Source: Actinomadura litoris (GTDB lineage Bacteria; Actinomycetota; Actinomycetes; Streptosporangiales; Streptosporangiaceae). From it: a DNA stretch of 64,000 nt. The stretch lies in the NCBI RefSeq assembly GCF_009733595.1, contig NZ_WOFH01000002.1, positions 778,720 through 842,719 on the forward strand, in the 5' to 3' direction. Position numbers and translations under genes: made by a program. How positions within the stretch are numbered: the first letter of the stretch is position 1; every line of letters starts with the position of its first letter. This document shows, piece after piece, positions 53,675 to 62,217 of this stretch. The notes under the pieces were generated by a model, which saw nothing but the letters and a program-made list of their open reading frames with translations, ran no database searches and was not told the origin of the DNA.

Positions 53675-55179
53675 CCGGACGGAACGTCCGCGCCTCCCTG
53701 CTCGCCCGCGCGGAGACGCTGCTCGACGGCCTGGGCGAGGGCGGGTCGTTCAGCCCCTGCCCGTACACGACGGCTTGGCTGTCGCGGCTGCGCGACCGCG
53801 ACCGGGTGCTGTTCCCGCTCGCGCGCCGCTGGCTCCTCGACCGGCAGCGCGCGGACGGCTCGTGGGGCGCCGTCATCGGCCTCCCCCACGACAGGACCGT
53901 CTGTACCCTCGCCGCCGTCATGGCCCTGACCGACCCGGGGCCGCCCCTGCCCGGACGGGCCGAGGCGGTCCGCGCCGGGCTGGCCTACCTGCGCGCGCAC
54001 TCCACGGCGTGGCGGGCCGCCGACGTCGGGGAGACGATCGGGTTCGAACTGGCCGTCCCGTTCCTGCTCGGCCAGGCGTCCGCCCGCGGACTGGACCTGC
54101 CCTATGGCGACTGGGACGAACTGGCCAAGACCCGCCGGGCGAAACTCGACCTCATTCCGAGGGACCGCCTGCTCCGCGAGCCCACGTCGCTGATGTACTC
54201 CCTCGAAGCCGTCGACCCCGGTCCCGCGCTGCGCGGGCTCGCGCGTTTCGCGGGCCCGGACGGCTCGCTCGCCAATTCCCCCTCCGCGACGGCGGCGCTC
54301 TGGGCGGCCGGCCCGCACGGCGGGATGCCGGCGTATTTGAAGAACGTGGAAATGCCGGACGGCGGCGTCCCGTCCCTCTACCCGACCGAGGCGTTCGAGC
54401 TGGCCTGGGCGCTGCACCATCTCCAGCGCGGCGGGCTCCTCGATATGCGGGCGCCTTCCGCCGCCCGCCGCGTCGCGCGGCTGCGGGCCCTCCTCGGACC
54501 GCGCGGCCACCTCGGGCTCAGCGGCGGCTTCCCGCTGCCCGACCCCGACGACACCGCGATGGCGATCATCGTGCTGCACGCGGCGGGCCGGGGCGTCCCG
54601 CACCTGCTGGACGCCCTGCTCGACTTCGAGGGCGAGCACTGCTTCTTCACCTATCCGGGCGAGCGCGACGGATCGGTCACCCCGAACGCCCGCGTGCTGG
54701 AGGCGCTCGCGCTCCGTCCCGCCGCCTACACGCGTCCGATGGCGAAGATCGTCGAGTTCCTCCTGGACACCCGCCGCGAGGACGCCTGGTGGTACGACAA
54801 ATGGCACGCGTCCCCCTACTACGCGACCGCGCAGGTGACGTTCGCGCTGACGCGGGCGTCCACCCTGCCGCTGGAGGGGACCCTGGCCTGGCTCCTCGCC
54901 ACCCAGAGGCCGGACGGGTCGTGGGGCTGGTACGGGACGGGCACGCCGGAGGAGACGGGCTGCGCCGTCCTCAACCTGGACGCCCTGGCCCGCCACGGCA
55001 TGCGCGTCCCCAGGTCGGCGTGGGTCGGCGCCCACCGCTACCTGCGGAACCACCTCGACGGCCCGTTCCCGGAACTCTGGGTGGGACGAAGCCTCTACAC
55101 GCCGCGGGACGTGTCGTCCTCGACGGTGCTGGCCGGGGCGGCGCTGGCCGCCGCCCGCACCGCGCCTAGCGGCGCGTAG
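53671..55179 (+). CDS. Class II diterpene cyclase (copalyl diphosphate synthase-like)
   Basis: 502 aa. The protonation motif DxDD is LPDPDDTAM (near residues 291-294). QW-type repeats occur as RQRADGSWGAV and TQRPDGSWGWY. The two-domain beta-gamma barrel length matches bacterial CPSs (about 500 aa). No class I DDxxD is seen. It cyclises GGPP to a labdane-type bicyclic diphosphate for the class I enzyme encoded just upstream. Its last 14 bp overlap the convergent P450 gene. Confidence 0.92.
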   Translation: MTGRNVRASLLARAETLLDGLGEGGSFSPCPYTTAWLSRLRDRDRVLFPLARRWLLDRQRADGSWGAVIGLPHDRTVCTLAAVMALTDPGPPLPGRAEAVRAGLAYLRAHSTAWRAADVGETIGFELAVPFLLGQASARGLDLPYGDWDELAKTRRAKLDLIPRDRLLREPTSLMYSLEAVDPGPALRGLARFAGPDGSLANSPSATAALWAAGPHGGMPAYLKNVEMPDGGVPSLYPTEAFELAWALHHLQRGGLLDMRAPSAARRVARLRALLGPRGHLGLSGGFPLPDPDDTAMAIIVLHAAGRGVPHLLDALLDFEGEHCFFTYPGERDGSVTPNARVLEALALRPAAYTRPMAKIVEFLLDTRREDAWWYDKWHASPYYATAQVTFALTRASTLPLEGTLAWLLATQRPDGSWGWYGTGTPEETGCAVLNLDALARHGMRVPRSAWVGAHRYLRNHLDGPFPELWVGRSLYTPRDVSSSTVLAGAALAAARTAPSGA

Positions 55180-56509
55180 CCGTCCGCCGCGACACCAGCA
55201 TCGGCAGGCGGTCCGGACGCAGCGCGCCCGCGACCCGCTCCCGGACCTCGGCCCCGGGCGCGGGCGCCACCGACCACCGCGCGGACACGCTCGCGACTAT
55301 CACGCTCAGCTGTATGTAGGAGAAATGGTCGCCGATACATTTTCGGGGCCCCGCGCCGAACGGCACGAAATGCTCCCTCGGCGGCGGCGACAGCCACCGG
55401 TCGGGATCGAACCGGAGCGGCTCCGGATAGAGAACAGGGTCCCGATGGAACGTCGTGGGGCTGTACAGCAACTCCGCTCCCGCCGGAATGCGATATCCGC
55501 CGAGATCGACGTCGACGCGCGCGCGGCGGGACATCATCCACGCGACGCTGTGCAGCCGCAGCGTCTCGTCGATGAGCCGCCGCGTGTAGCGCAGATGGGG
55601 GAGGTCGTCGAACTCGACGGGGCGTCCGCCCAGGACGGCGTCCAGCTCCTCCTGCAACCGGGCCTGCATCTCCGGGTTCCGCCCCAGCTCGTGGTACAGC
55701 CACGACAGGGTGGTCGGGACGGTCTCGGACCCGCCCGCGAGGATGGTCACGAGCTCGTCCCTGAGCTGCGCGGCCGACATGGCGGCGCCGGTGTCCTCGT
55801 CCCGCGCGTCCATCAGCAGCGACAGCAGGTCGTCCCGCTCCCCGGGATCGCGCCGCCGCTCCTCGACCATGCCGTCCACGATCTCCCGGAGCCGCGCGGC
55901 GACCCGCGCGAACCGCCGGTTGCCGGGCAGCGGCAGCCGCGTGGCGAAGCGCGGCAGCACGGCCCGCAGCGGGATCTCCCGCAGGAACACCGTGACGCAG
56001 TGGTCGATCTCGGCGACGGTGGCCTCGTCCAGGTCCGCGCGGAGCAGCGCCCGCAGTGCCCCGGCCGCGCTCGCCCGGTGCAGCGCCACGTCCAGCTCGA
56101 CGCGCTGCCCGTCCCGCCACGACCCGGCGAGCACCTCCGCCTGCTCCCGCAGGACCCCGGTGTAACCGAGCAGCCGCGCCCGGTGGAAGGACGGCATCAT
56201 CAGCCGCCTCCGGCGCAGGTGCGCGTCCCCGTCCGCGGTGGCCAGGCCGCCCCCGAGCACCGGCCGCGCCCGGTCGTAGGCCCGCCCCCGGACGAACGAC
56301 CCGGCGTCGGTCACCAGCATCCGCCGCAGCGGGTCCGGCGCGTTCACCAGATAGACCGGCACCGTCCCGAGCCGCACCACCACGACCGGCCCCACCTCCC
56401 GCAGATCCTGCAACAGCCCGACGGGATCCCGGACCAGCCGCCGCGCGACGGCCGACCCTCCGGGCCCCCGCGGAACACCGGGCCCGTGGCGACCGATGAG
56501 AAGCGGCAT
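55166..56509 (-). CDS. Cytochrome P450
   Basis: 447 aa from the ATG at 56509, with GGAGG 4 nt upstream. I-helix ILAGGSETVPTTLSW, K-helix DETLRLHS (ExxR), PERF-like RFDPDRWL and the heme loop FGAGPRKCIGDHF with Cys near 389. The sequence style resembles P450s found with terpene synthases. Likely oxidises the diterpene made by the adjacent cyclases. No dedicated ferredoxin gene is nearby. Divergent from a PP2C gene across about 234 bp. Confidence 0.92.
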   Translation of the reverse strand: MPLLIGRHGPGVPRGPGGSAVARRLVRDPVGLLQDLREVGPVVVVRLGTVPVYLVNAPDPLRRMLVTDAGSFVRGRAYDRARPVLGGGLATADGDAHLRRRRLMMPSFHRARLLGYTGVLREQAEVLAGSWRDGQRVELDVALHRASAAGALRALLRADLDEATVAEIDHCVTVFLREIPLRAVLPRFATRLPLPGNRRFARVAARLREIVDGMVEERRRDPGERDDLLSLLMDARDEDTGAAMSAAQLRDELVTILAGGSETVPTTLSWLYHELGRNPEMQARLQEELDAVLGGRPVEFDDLPHLRYTRRLIDETLRLHSVAWMMSRRARVDVDLGGYRIPAGAELLYSPTTFHRDPVLYPEPLRFDPDRWLSPPPREHFVPFGAGPRKCIGDHFSYIQLSVIVASVSARWSVAPAPGAEVRERVAGALRPDRLPMLVSRRTATRR

Positions 56510-56743
56510 CGAACCTCCATGAAGAGCGAAGGCGAGGCGATCCCCTCGCCCGCCCAACCCTCCGGCCACGACCGCCCACCTTCACCCAGACGCCCGAACC
56601 ACTACCCGCCGCAGAGAGGAAGTTGACCAAGCAAAGAACGATCTACGATCCCCGCCCCACTGGGAGACCCCACCAACCGACCCTCCCAAGCACGGCTCTC
56701 GCGTAAGCCCAGCGCAGGAGGGGTTTGATTGTGAATCGAGTTA

Positions 56744-57598
56744 ATGAGTGCTTTCATGGAGTGCATGACTCACCATGTGCTTCGGTTCGCGGCCGGGACG
56801 CACACCGGACGGCAGCGGACGGTCAACGAGGACTCGGCGTTCGCCTCCCCGGGGCTGCTCGCGGTCGCCGACGGGATGGGCGGCCACCCGCACGGCGACG
56901 TCGCCAGCCGCACCGCGATCACCGTCCTCGCCGAGGCCGCCCCGCACCGCGCGGCGGGGCGCGAAGGAGGCGACCCGGGGCCCGCGCTCGCCTCGGCGGT
57001 CACGGACATCGCCGCCCGCCTGGACGACCTCGGACGCCACGACCCGGACCTCGCCCGGATGGGCACGACCTTGACCGCGCTGGCCTGGGACGGCGCCGGG
57101 TTCGCCGTCGCCCATATCGGCGACTCGCGCGCCTACGTCCTGCGCGGCGGCGTGCTGGAGCGGATCACGCGCGATCACACGATGGTCCAGATCCTGGTGG
57201 ACGAGGGCCGGCTCACCCCCGAGCAGGCCGCCCGGCACCCGCGCGCCTCGGTGCTGGTGCGCGCGTTGCAGAGCGGCGCGCGGGCTCAGCCGGACCTCTA
57301 CCACCGGGAGGCGCGGCCGGGCGACCGGTACCTCCTGTGTTCGGACGGCGTGTCCGGCGTCATCCCCGACGAGGCGATCCGGGACGCGCTGGACGCCCCG
57401 GCCCCCGAGGAGGCCGTCGACCGCCTCGTCGCCCTCGCCAACGGCGCGGGCGGCCCCGACAACATCACCTGCGTCGTCGCCGACGTCGTCCCGGAGGCCG
57501 CAGACGCCGATACACAGTCGCCCGAACTGCTCGGCGCCGCCGCGCACGCCCCCACGGGGCCTCTGGCGAGGCTCGGCCGCCGTTTGCGCCGGGCGTGA
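56744..57598 (+). CDS. PP2C-family Ser/Thr protein phosphatase
   Basis: 284 aa; starts at 56744, 56756 or 56765 are all in frame, and the GGAGG upstream lies 20 nt from the first. Metal-binding motifs: VNEDS, VADGMGGHPHGD, MGTTLTAL, HIGDSRAYVLRGG, SDGVSGVI and GGPDNITCVV, a complete set. Soluble, with a 40-residue Arg/Ala-rich tail. It removes phosphate from Ser/Thr. Downstream on the same strand are a DNA methylase and a Ser/Thr kinase, plausible partners. Confidence 0.9.
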   Translation: MSAFMECMTHHVLRFAAGTHTGRQRTVNEDSAFASPGLLAVADGMGGHPHGDVASRTAITVLAEAAPHRAAGREGGDPGPALASAVTDIAARLDDLGRHDPDLARMGTTLTALAWDGAGFAVAHIGDSRAYVLRGGVLERITRDHTMVQILVDEGRLTPEQAARHPRASVLVRALQSGARAQPDLYHREARPGDRYLLCSDGVSGVIPDEAIRDALDAPAPEEAVDRLVALANGAGGPDNITCVVADVVPEAADADTQSPELLGAAAHAPTGPLARLGRRLRRA

Positions 57599-57612
57599 CG
57601 AGCGAAGAAGCC

Positions 57613-57759
57613 GTTGACCCGGTTCGCGGGTGTCGGTGTTCAGCCGCCTGTGCCCTCGATGTCGCCGCCCGCGACGGACTTCGCCTCCTGGGCTCCCGGT
57701 CCCTGCCGGGAGTTCGGGTTGTGGCCTGTGGAGTGGTTGTTGACACGATTCACGGGTGT
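57613..57759. repeat. Pair of 21-bp direct repeats upstream of the DNA methylase
   Basis: Copies at 57613-57633 and 57739-57759 both begin GTTGAC and end CGGGTGT; they match at 18 of 21 positions and lie 126 bp apart in the 197-bp gap between the phosphatase and methylase genes. Each contains a TTGAC -35-like core. Candidate binding sites, possibly for the methylase's own HTH. Confidence 0.6.
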
Positions 57760-57783
57760 TCTTTCCGCGTATTGGGCTTCCGT

Positions 57784-57789
57784 TAGAGT
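57784..57789 (+). promoter_or_regulatory. Candidate -10 element, leaderless start of the methylase
   Basis: TAGAGT ends 6 bp before the ATG at 57796, so the transcript would begin at or near the start codon. No ribosome site is present upstream. Confidence 0.45.
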
Positions 57790-57795
57790 TGGGGC

Positions 57796-59598
57796 ATGAG
57801 CGACGACCCTGGGGTGACCGCAGGCGACATCGCCCGTATCGCGGGTGTGGGCCGCGCGACGGTCAGCAACTGGCGCCGCCGGCATGCCGACTTTCCGCGG
57901 CCCGTCGGCGGGACGGCCGCCAGCCCGCTGTTCTCGCTCACCGACGTCGAGGGCTGGCTGATCCGCAACGGCAAGCCGTTCGAGGTGTCGCTCGGCGACC
58001 GGGTCTGGCAGCGGCTCCGCGCGTCCGCCGACGACTTCCGCCTCGCCGACCTCGTCGGGTGGGCCGGGCTGCGCCTGCTGGGCGACCGCGGCGACGCGAC
58101 CGGGCCGTCGCAACCAGCGATCATCCCCGGCGACCCCGAACTGCCCGGCATGCTGAAGGACCTCGCCGCCGAGTACGGCCACCGGGGCGCCTTCGAGCTG
58201 ATCTTCGAGCGGTACGCCGCCGCCCACTCGCGGCGGCTCGTCCTCACCCGCGGGGACGTGGCGCGGCTGATGACCCGGCTCGCCTGCCGGGAGGGCGACA
58301 CCGTCCTCGACCCGGCCTGCGGCCTCGGCACCCTGCTCCTCGCCGCGCCCGGCGCGGGGCGCGTGCTCGGCCAGGAGAGCGACCCGGCCGCCGCGCGGAT
58401 CGCCCTGCTGCGGCTGCTGCTCGCCCGGACGCCTGCCGAGATCGTCGCCGCCGACTCCCTGCGCGCGGACGGCTTCGCCGAGGAGGCCGCCGACTCCGCC
58501 GTCTGCAACCCGCCGTTCGGCGACCGCGCCTGGGGCCACGAGGACCTGACCGGCGACCCGCGCTGGGAGTACGGCCTGCCGCCGCGCGGCGAGCCCGAAC
58601 TCGCCTGGGTGCAGCACTGCCTCGCCCATGTGCGGCCCGGCGGACGCGCGGCGCTGCTCATGCCGTCCGCCGTCGCGAGCCGCCGGCCCGGCCGCCGCGT
58701 CCGCGGCAACCTGCTGCGGACCGGCGCCCTGCGCGCCGTCGCGACCCTCGCGCCCGGCGGCCCCGACCTGTGGCTCCTGCGCCGTCCCGGACCGGGCGAA
58801 CGGCCCCCCGAACGGATCCTCCTGCTGGACGCCGAGGGCGACCTCGACCGCGTCGAACGCGAATGGAACCGGCACGTCGACGGCGGCGGCGAATGGTCGG
58901 TGCCCGTCGTCGACCTCCTGGACGACGAGGTCGACGTCACCCCCTCCCGGCACCGCCCCCGCCACAGCGGCCCGGCGTTCGGCCGCCGCTTCTCCGAGGC
59001 CCTCGACCGGCTCGCCGCCGCCGCTCCGGAGCCGCCCCGCGTCGACCTCCTGCCCGAACAGCGGCCGCTGCCGTTCACCACGATCGCCGAACTCGCCAGG
59101 GCCGGGGTCCTCACCGTCATCCACGCCCCGGCGCGGCCGCTCACCGGCGGCGCCGTGCCGGTGCTCACCGTCGACGACCTCACCACCGGGAGCGACCCCT
59201 CCGGCGCCGCCGCGCCCGACCCGTCCCTGATCAGGCTCCAGCCGGGGGACGTCGTCGCCACCGCCGCCGGGTCCGCCCGCGTCATCGCCGAGCCCGGCGC
59301 CGTCCTCGGCCCCCACCTCACGCTCTACCGCCCGGACGGCGCGCGTCTCGATCCGCATTTCCTCGCCGGGTTCCTGACGTTCGCGCACACCCGCACCGGC
59401 ACCGGCTCCAGCCGCATGGACCTGCGCCGGACGCGCATCCCCAGGCTCTCCCTCGAAAGGCAGCGCGAATACGGCCGGGCGTTCCAGGAACTCGCCCGGC
59501 TGACCGCGACATTGCGGGAGATGTCGGCCCTTGGCGACGCGCTGGTTCGGCTGAGCTTCGACGGGCTGGTGGACGGTCATCTGCGTCCCCGCCGTTGA
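57796..59598 (+). CDS. N6-adenine DNA methylase (HsdM-like) with N-terminal HTH and specificity-like C-terminus
   Basis: 600 aa. Residues 8-55 form a MerR/AlpA-like helix-turn-helix (AGDIARIAGVGRATVSNWRR). The methyltransferase core has motif I DPACGLGTLLL near 173 and motif IV NPPFG near 238. The final 200 residues resemble a target-recognition/HsdS half (LQPGDVVATAAGSARVIAEP, GFLTFAHTRTGTGSSRMDLR). No restriction gene is adjacent, so it may be a solitary methylase or part of a kinase-linked defence or epigenetic switch. The kinase gene follows after 18 bp. Confidence 0.88.
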   Translation: MSDDPGVTAGDIARIAGVGRATVSNWRRRHADFPRPVGGTAASPLFSLTDVEGWLIRNGKPFEVSLGDRVWQRLRASADDFRLADLVGWAGLRLLGDRGDATGPSQPAIIPGDPELPGMLKDLAAEYGHRGAFELIFERYAAAHSRRLVLTRGDVARLMTRLACREGDTVLDPACGLGTLLLAAPGAGRVLGQESDPAAARIALLRLLLARTPAEIVAADSLRADGFAEEAADSAVCNPPFGDRAWGHEDLTGDPRWEYGLPPRGEPELAWVQHCLAHVRPGGRAALLMPSAVASRRPGRRVRGNLLRTGALRAVATLAPGGPDLWLLRRPGPGERPPERILLLDAEGDLDRVEREWNRHVDGGGEWSVPVVDLLDDEVDVTPSRHRPRHSGPAFGRRFSEALDRLAAAAPEPPRVDLLPEQRPLPFTTIAELARAGVLTVIHAPARPLTGGAVPVLTVDDLTTGSDPSGAAAPDPSLIRLQPGDVVATAAGSARVIAEPGAVLGPHLTLYRPDGARLDPHFLAGFLTFAHTRTGTGSSRMDLRRTRIPRLSLERQREYGRAFQELARLTATLREMSALGDALVRLSFDGLVDGHLRPRR

Positions 59599-59616
59599 CC
59601 CCGGGAGGCTCCCGCG

Positions 59617-60516
59617 ATGCTCATAGCCGACCGGTATGAGCTCGACGACCTGCCGCTCGGACGCGGCGGAATGGGCGCCGTCTACGCCGCCGACGACACC
59701 CGCCTCGGCCGCCGCGTCGCGGTGAAGTTCCTCCAACTCCCCGGCGGCCCCGACGACGAGCTTGAGCGGCGCTTCATCCGCGAGGCCCGCATCCTCGCCC
59801 GGCTGGAGCACGCGGGCGCCCCCACCCTCTACGACTTCGGCACGTTCGAGCAGCGGCTCTACCAGGTCATGCAGTTCATCGACGGCGTCACCGTCGCCGA
59901 CCTCATCGCCGAGCACGGCCCCGTCCCCGTCGCCTGGGCCGCCGGGATCACCGCGCAGGCCGCCGCCGTCCTGGCAGCCGCGCACGCCCTGTCGATCCGC
60001 CACCGCGACCTCAAGCCGACCAACCTCATGCTCTGCCCCGACGGCAGCGTCAAGGTCCTCGACTTCGGCCTCGCCGTCCTCGGCGACGCCGACGTCGCCC
60101 ACTTCACCCGGCACGGGCAGATCCTCGGCACCCCGGCCTACATGGCCCCCGAGCAGATCGAGCAGGGCGTCGCCGACCCCCGCAGCGACCTGTACGCGCT
60201 CGGATGCGTCCTGCACGAGATGCTGACCGGACGGCAGCTGTTCGCCGGGCCCACCGCCTACGCGGTGTTCGACAAGCACGTCCGGGAACAGCCGCCGCCC
60301 ATCCAGGGCATCCCCTCCGAACTCAACTACCTCGTCCAGGATCTCCTGGAGAAGAAGCCGGAGAACCGGCCGCCGGACGCGCCGTCCCTCTATGAACGCG
60401 TCCGTCCCTTCGCGACCGACCTTCCGCTCCTGCCCGGATTCTTGGAACCCGCGTCCACGTCCAGCCCCGAGCGGATGTACGCGCTCATCGTCGGCCAGGC
60501 CCTGCGACCCCGCTGA
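59617..60516 (+). CDS. Soluble Ser/Thr protein kinase
   Basis: 299 aa with GGGAGG upstream. Catalytic motifs: LGRGGMGAVYAA (P-loop), VAVKFL (Lys), HRDLKPTNLML, DFGLA and GTPAYMAPEQ. The kinase domain fills the protein; there is no membrane helix, PASTA or other sensor, in contrast to PknB-type kinases. Its placement 18 bp after a DNA methylase with a PP2C gene upstream suggests that the methylase is a substrate. A perfect hairpin terminator follows. Confidence 0.92.
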   Translation: MLIADRYELDDLPLGRGGMGAVYAADDTRLGRRVAVKFLQLPGGPDDELERRFIREARILARLEHAGAPTLYDFGTFEQRLYQVMQFIDGVTVADLIAEHGPVPVAWAAGITAQAAAVLAAAHALSIRHRDLKPTNLMLCPDGSVKVLDFGLAVLGDADVAHFTRHGQILGTPAYMAPEQIEQGVADPRSDLYALGCVLHEMLTGRQLFAGPTAYAVFDKHVREQPPPIQGIPSELNYLVQDLLEKKPENRPPDAPSLYERVRPFATDLPLLPGFLEPASTSSPERMYALIVGQALRPR

Positions 60517-60530
60517 CGCCCGCGCATGAC

Positions 60531-60571
60531 GGACCGGCCGGGCGCGCCCCCGTCGTGCGCCCGGCCGGTCC
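60531..60571. terminator. Perfect 15-bp hairpin terminator between convergent genes
   Basis: GGACCGGCCGGGCGC (60531-60545), an 11-nt loop, GCGCCCGGCCGGTCC (60557-60571). It lies in the 63-bp gap between the kinase and NlpC/P60 stops, so it can act in both directions. Confidence 0.82.
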
Positions 60572-60579
60572 GCGTCCTG

Positions 60580-62073
60580 TCAGCTCCGGGCCGCCGTGTG
60601 CGCGACGGGCCGCTCGCCCTTCGCGAGGACGGCGGGCCGCGGTTGCGCGGCGGCCAGGTTCGCGGGCCGCCCGTGCCCCTCGTGCGTGCCGACCGGCGCC
60701 TTCACCTCGTGCATGGTCACCTCGTGCACGGGCCGGGACACGCCCCTGGGCGGGACGGGCCGGCGCTCACGCCTCCCGGGCGTCCCCGCCCCGGAGCCGT
60801 CCAGGGCCGCCGCCTCCTGCGCGAGGGCCTGCTCGTTCGCGTGGTGCGCGTTCTCGGCCTCCGCCACCGCGCCGTCCGCGACGGCGGCGGCATCATGCGA
60901 GTGCGTGGCGGCCGCATGCGGCGCGCTATTCGCGTGCGCCGCATTGTGCGCGTGGGCCGTGTTCTCCGGTTGCGCGGCGCCATTGTTGGGCGCCGCCCCG
61001 TCCTCGGTCGACTCCGCGTTCTCCGGTTGGGCCGCGTCATTGGCGGGCGGTGCCGCTGCGGGTGACGCGTCGTCCGCTTGATTAGCCGGCGACCCCGCCT
61101 CGATGGGCGGCGAGTCCTGAGTCGGCGCCGCCTCTTCCGCGGACGTTTCCTCGCTCGTCGGTGCCGTTTCGTCCGCGGGCGTCGGCTCGTTCACGAGCGG
61201 CGCCTGATGGGTGGCCGGTGCGTCGTTGTAGGGCGGTGTGGGCCATTGGGACTGCGTGGCCGCCGCCTCGTTGGCGGGCGGCGCGGGTTTGGCCGGCGTG
61301 GTGCGCAGGATTATGCCGGGCGGCAGGCCCAGAGGCGAATCCGCCGTGGTCTCCGGTGCCTTGTGGGCCTTCTCCTGGGCGCTCATCCGGTCGATTTTCT
61401 CGACGAGTTCACGGATGGAGGGCGACCACTTCTTGTACGCGGGCGCCCCCGGACGGACGGCCCCCGCGAACTGCCGTTTGCGGGCGGCGCCGAGTCTGTC
61501 GATCCGGACGCGGGAGCGGCTGTTGGGCGCGTGCAGGAACCGGCCGTGGCCGACGTAGATGCCGACGTGGCTGCGGCCGTGGAAGAAGATCAGGTCGCCG
61601 GGGCGCAGGTCCTTGAAGGCGACCTTGCGCCGGACGCCGGAGTACTGCGAGTAGGTGACGCGCGGGATCTTCACGCCCGCCCTGCGCCAGGCGGCCATCG
61701 CGAGGCCCGAGCAGTCGTAGCGCGCGGGACCGGCGGCGCCCCAGCTGTAGGGCTTGCCGATCTGCTTGCGGGCGAAGGTCAGCGCCTTCCTCGCCTTCGT
61801 CTTCTGCCTGGCCTCACGGGTGCGGTACCGGTCGTAGGCCTTGACCTTGCCCAGCGTCACCGCGTCCAGGTCGAGCCTTTTCAGGACGACCGGGTTGAGC
61901 GCCGCCAGCGCCTGCGTGCCCGCCGGAAGGCTGAGCGCGAGCCCGACGGCGGTCACGGTGGCCGCGCGCCGGAGCGTCCTGCGTTTTCGCTCGGTCGTCC
62001 CGCCGTGGCGGGGTCGGCCGGGGAATGCCCGGGGCCGGTCGTTCGGCCGGCCGGACTGGCGTGCTTCGCACAT
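60580..62073 (-). CDS. Secreted NlpC/P60 peptidoglycan hydrolase with long low-complexity tail
   Basis: 497 aa from an ATG with GGAG 8 nt upstream. A signal segment (TAVGLALSLPAGTQALA) follows a basic N-terminus. The NlpC/P60 domain spans about residues 95-215 with catalytic Cys121 (YDCSGLAMAAW), His169 (SHVGIYVGHGR) and a third residue at His181 (LHAPN). The C-terminal 260 residues are Ala/Pro/Asn/Glu/His-rich and probably disordered, perhaps a cell-wall spacer. It cleaves stem-peptide bonds (D-Glu to diamino acid). No riboswitch of the ydaO type was seen upstream. Confidence 0.88.
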   Translation of the reverse strand: MCEARQSGRPNDRPRAFPGRPRHGGTTERKRRTLRRAATVTAVGLALSLPAGTQALAALNPVVLKRLDLDAVTLGKVKAYDRYRTREARQKTKARKALTFARKQIGKPYSWGAAGPARYDCSGLAMAAWRRAGVKIPRVTYSQYSGVRRKVAFKDLRPGDLIFFHGRSHVGIYVGHGRFLHAPNSRSRVRIDRLGAARKRQFAGAVRPGAPAYKKWSPSIRELVEKIDRMSAQEKAHKAPETTADSPLGLPPGIILRTTPAKPAPPANEAAATQSQWPTPPYNDAPATHQAPLVNEPTPADETAPTSEETSAEEAAPTQDSPPIEAGSPANQADDASPAAAPPANDAAQPENAESTEDGAAPNNGAAQPENTAHAHNAAHANSAPHAAATHSHDAAAVADGAVAEAENAHHANEQALAQEAAALDGSGAGTPGRRERRPVPPRGVSRPVHEVTMHEVKAPVGTHEGHGRPANLAAAQPRPAVLAKGERPVAHTAARS

Positions 62074-62166
62074 TCGCGTGCTCCGTTTTCGTGATGTCAG
62101 ATGATCTCCTACCGACAGTTCGGGTACCCGTTGATCGCGGGCGAATGGGGAGAGTGCGGGGATTTT

Positions 62167-62217
62167 ACATGATCATGGGTCGGAATTGGATCCGGCGTTT
62201 CGTGTCTTTGATCATGT
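62167..62217. repeat. Inverted repeat at the end of the maltokinase gene
   Basis: ACATGATCA (62167-62175) and TGATCATGT (62209-62217) are exact inverted copies 33 bp apart. The right arm covers the maltokinase stop; the left lies in the AT-rich leader upstream of the NlpC/P60 gene. Could be an operator or a long-loop terminator. Confidence 0.45.

Noticed and set aside
62074..62166. ydaO-type c-di-AMP riboswitch before the NlpC/P60 gene
   Set aside because: Such genes often carry one in actinomycetes, but the conserved core segments and required length are not present in this leader.
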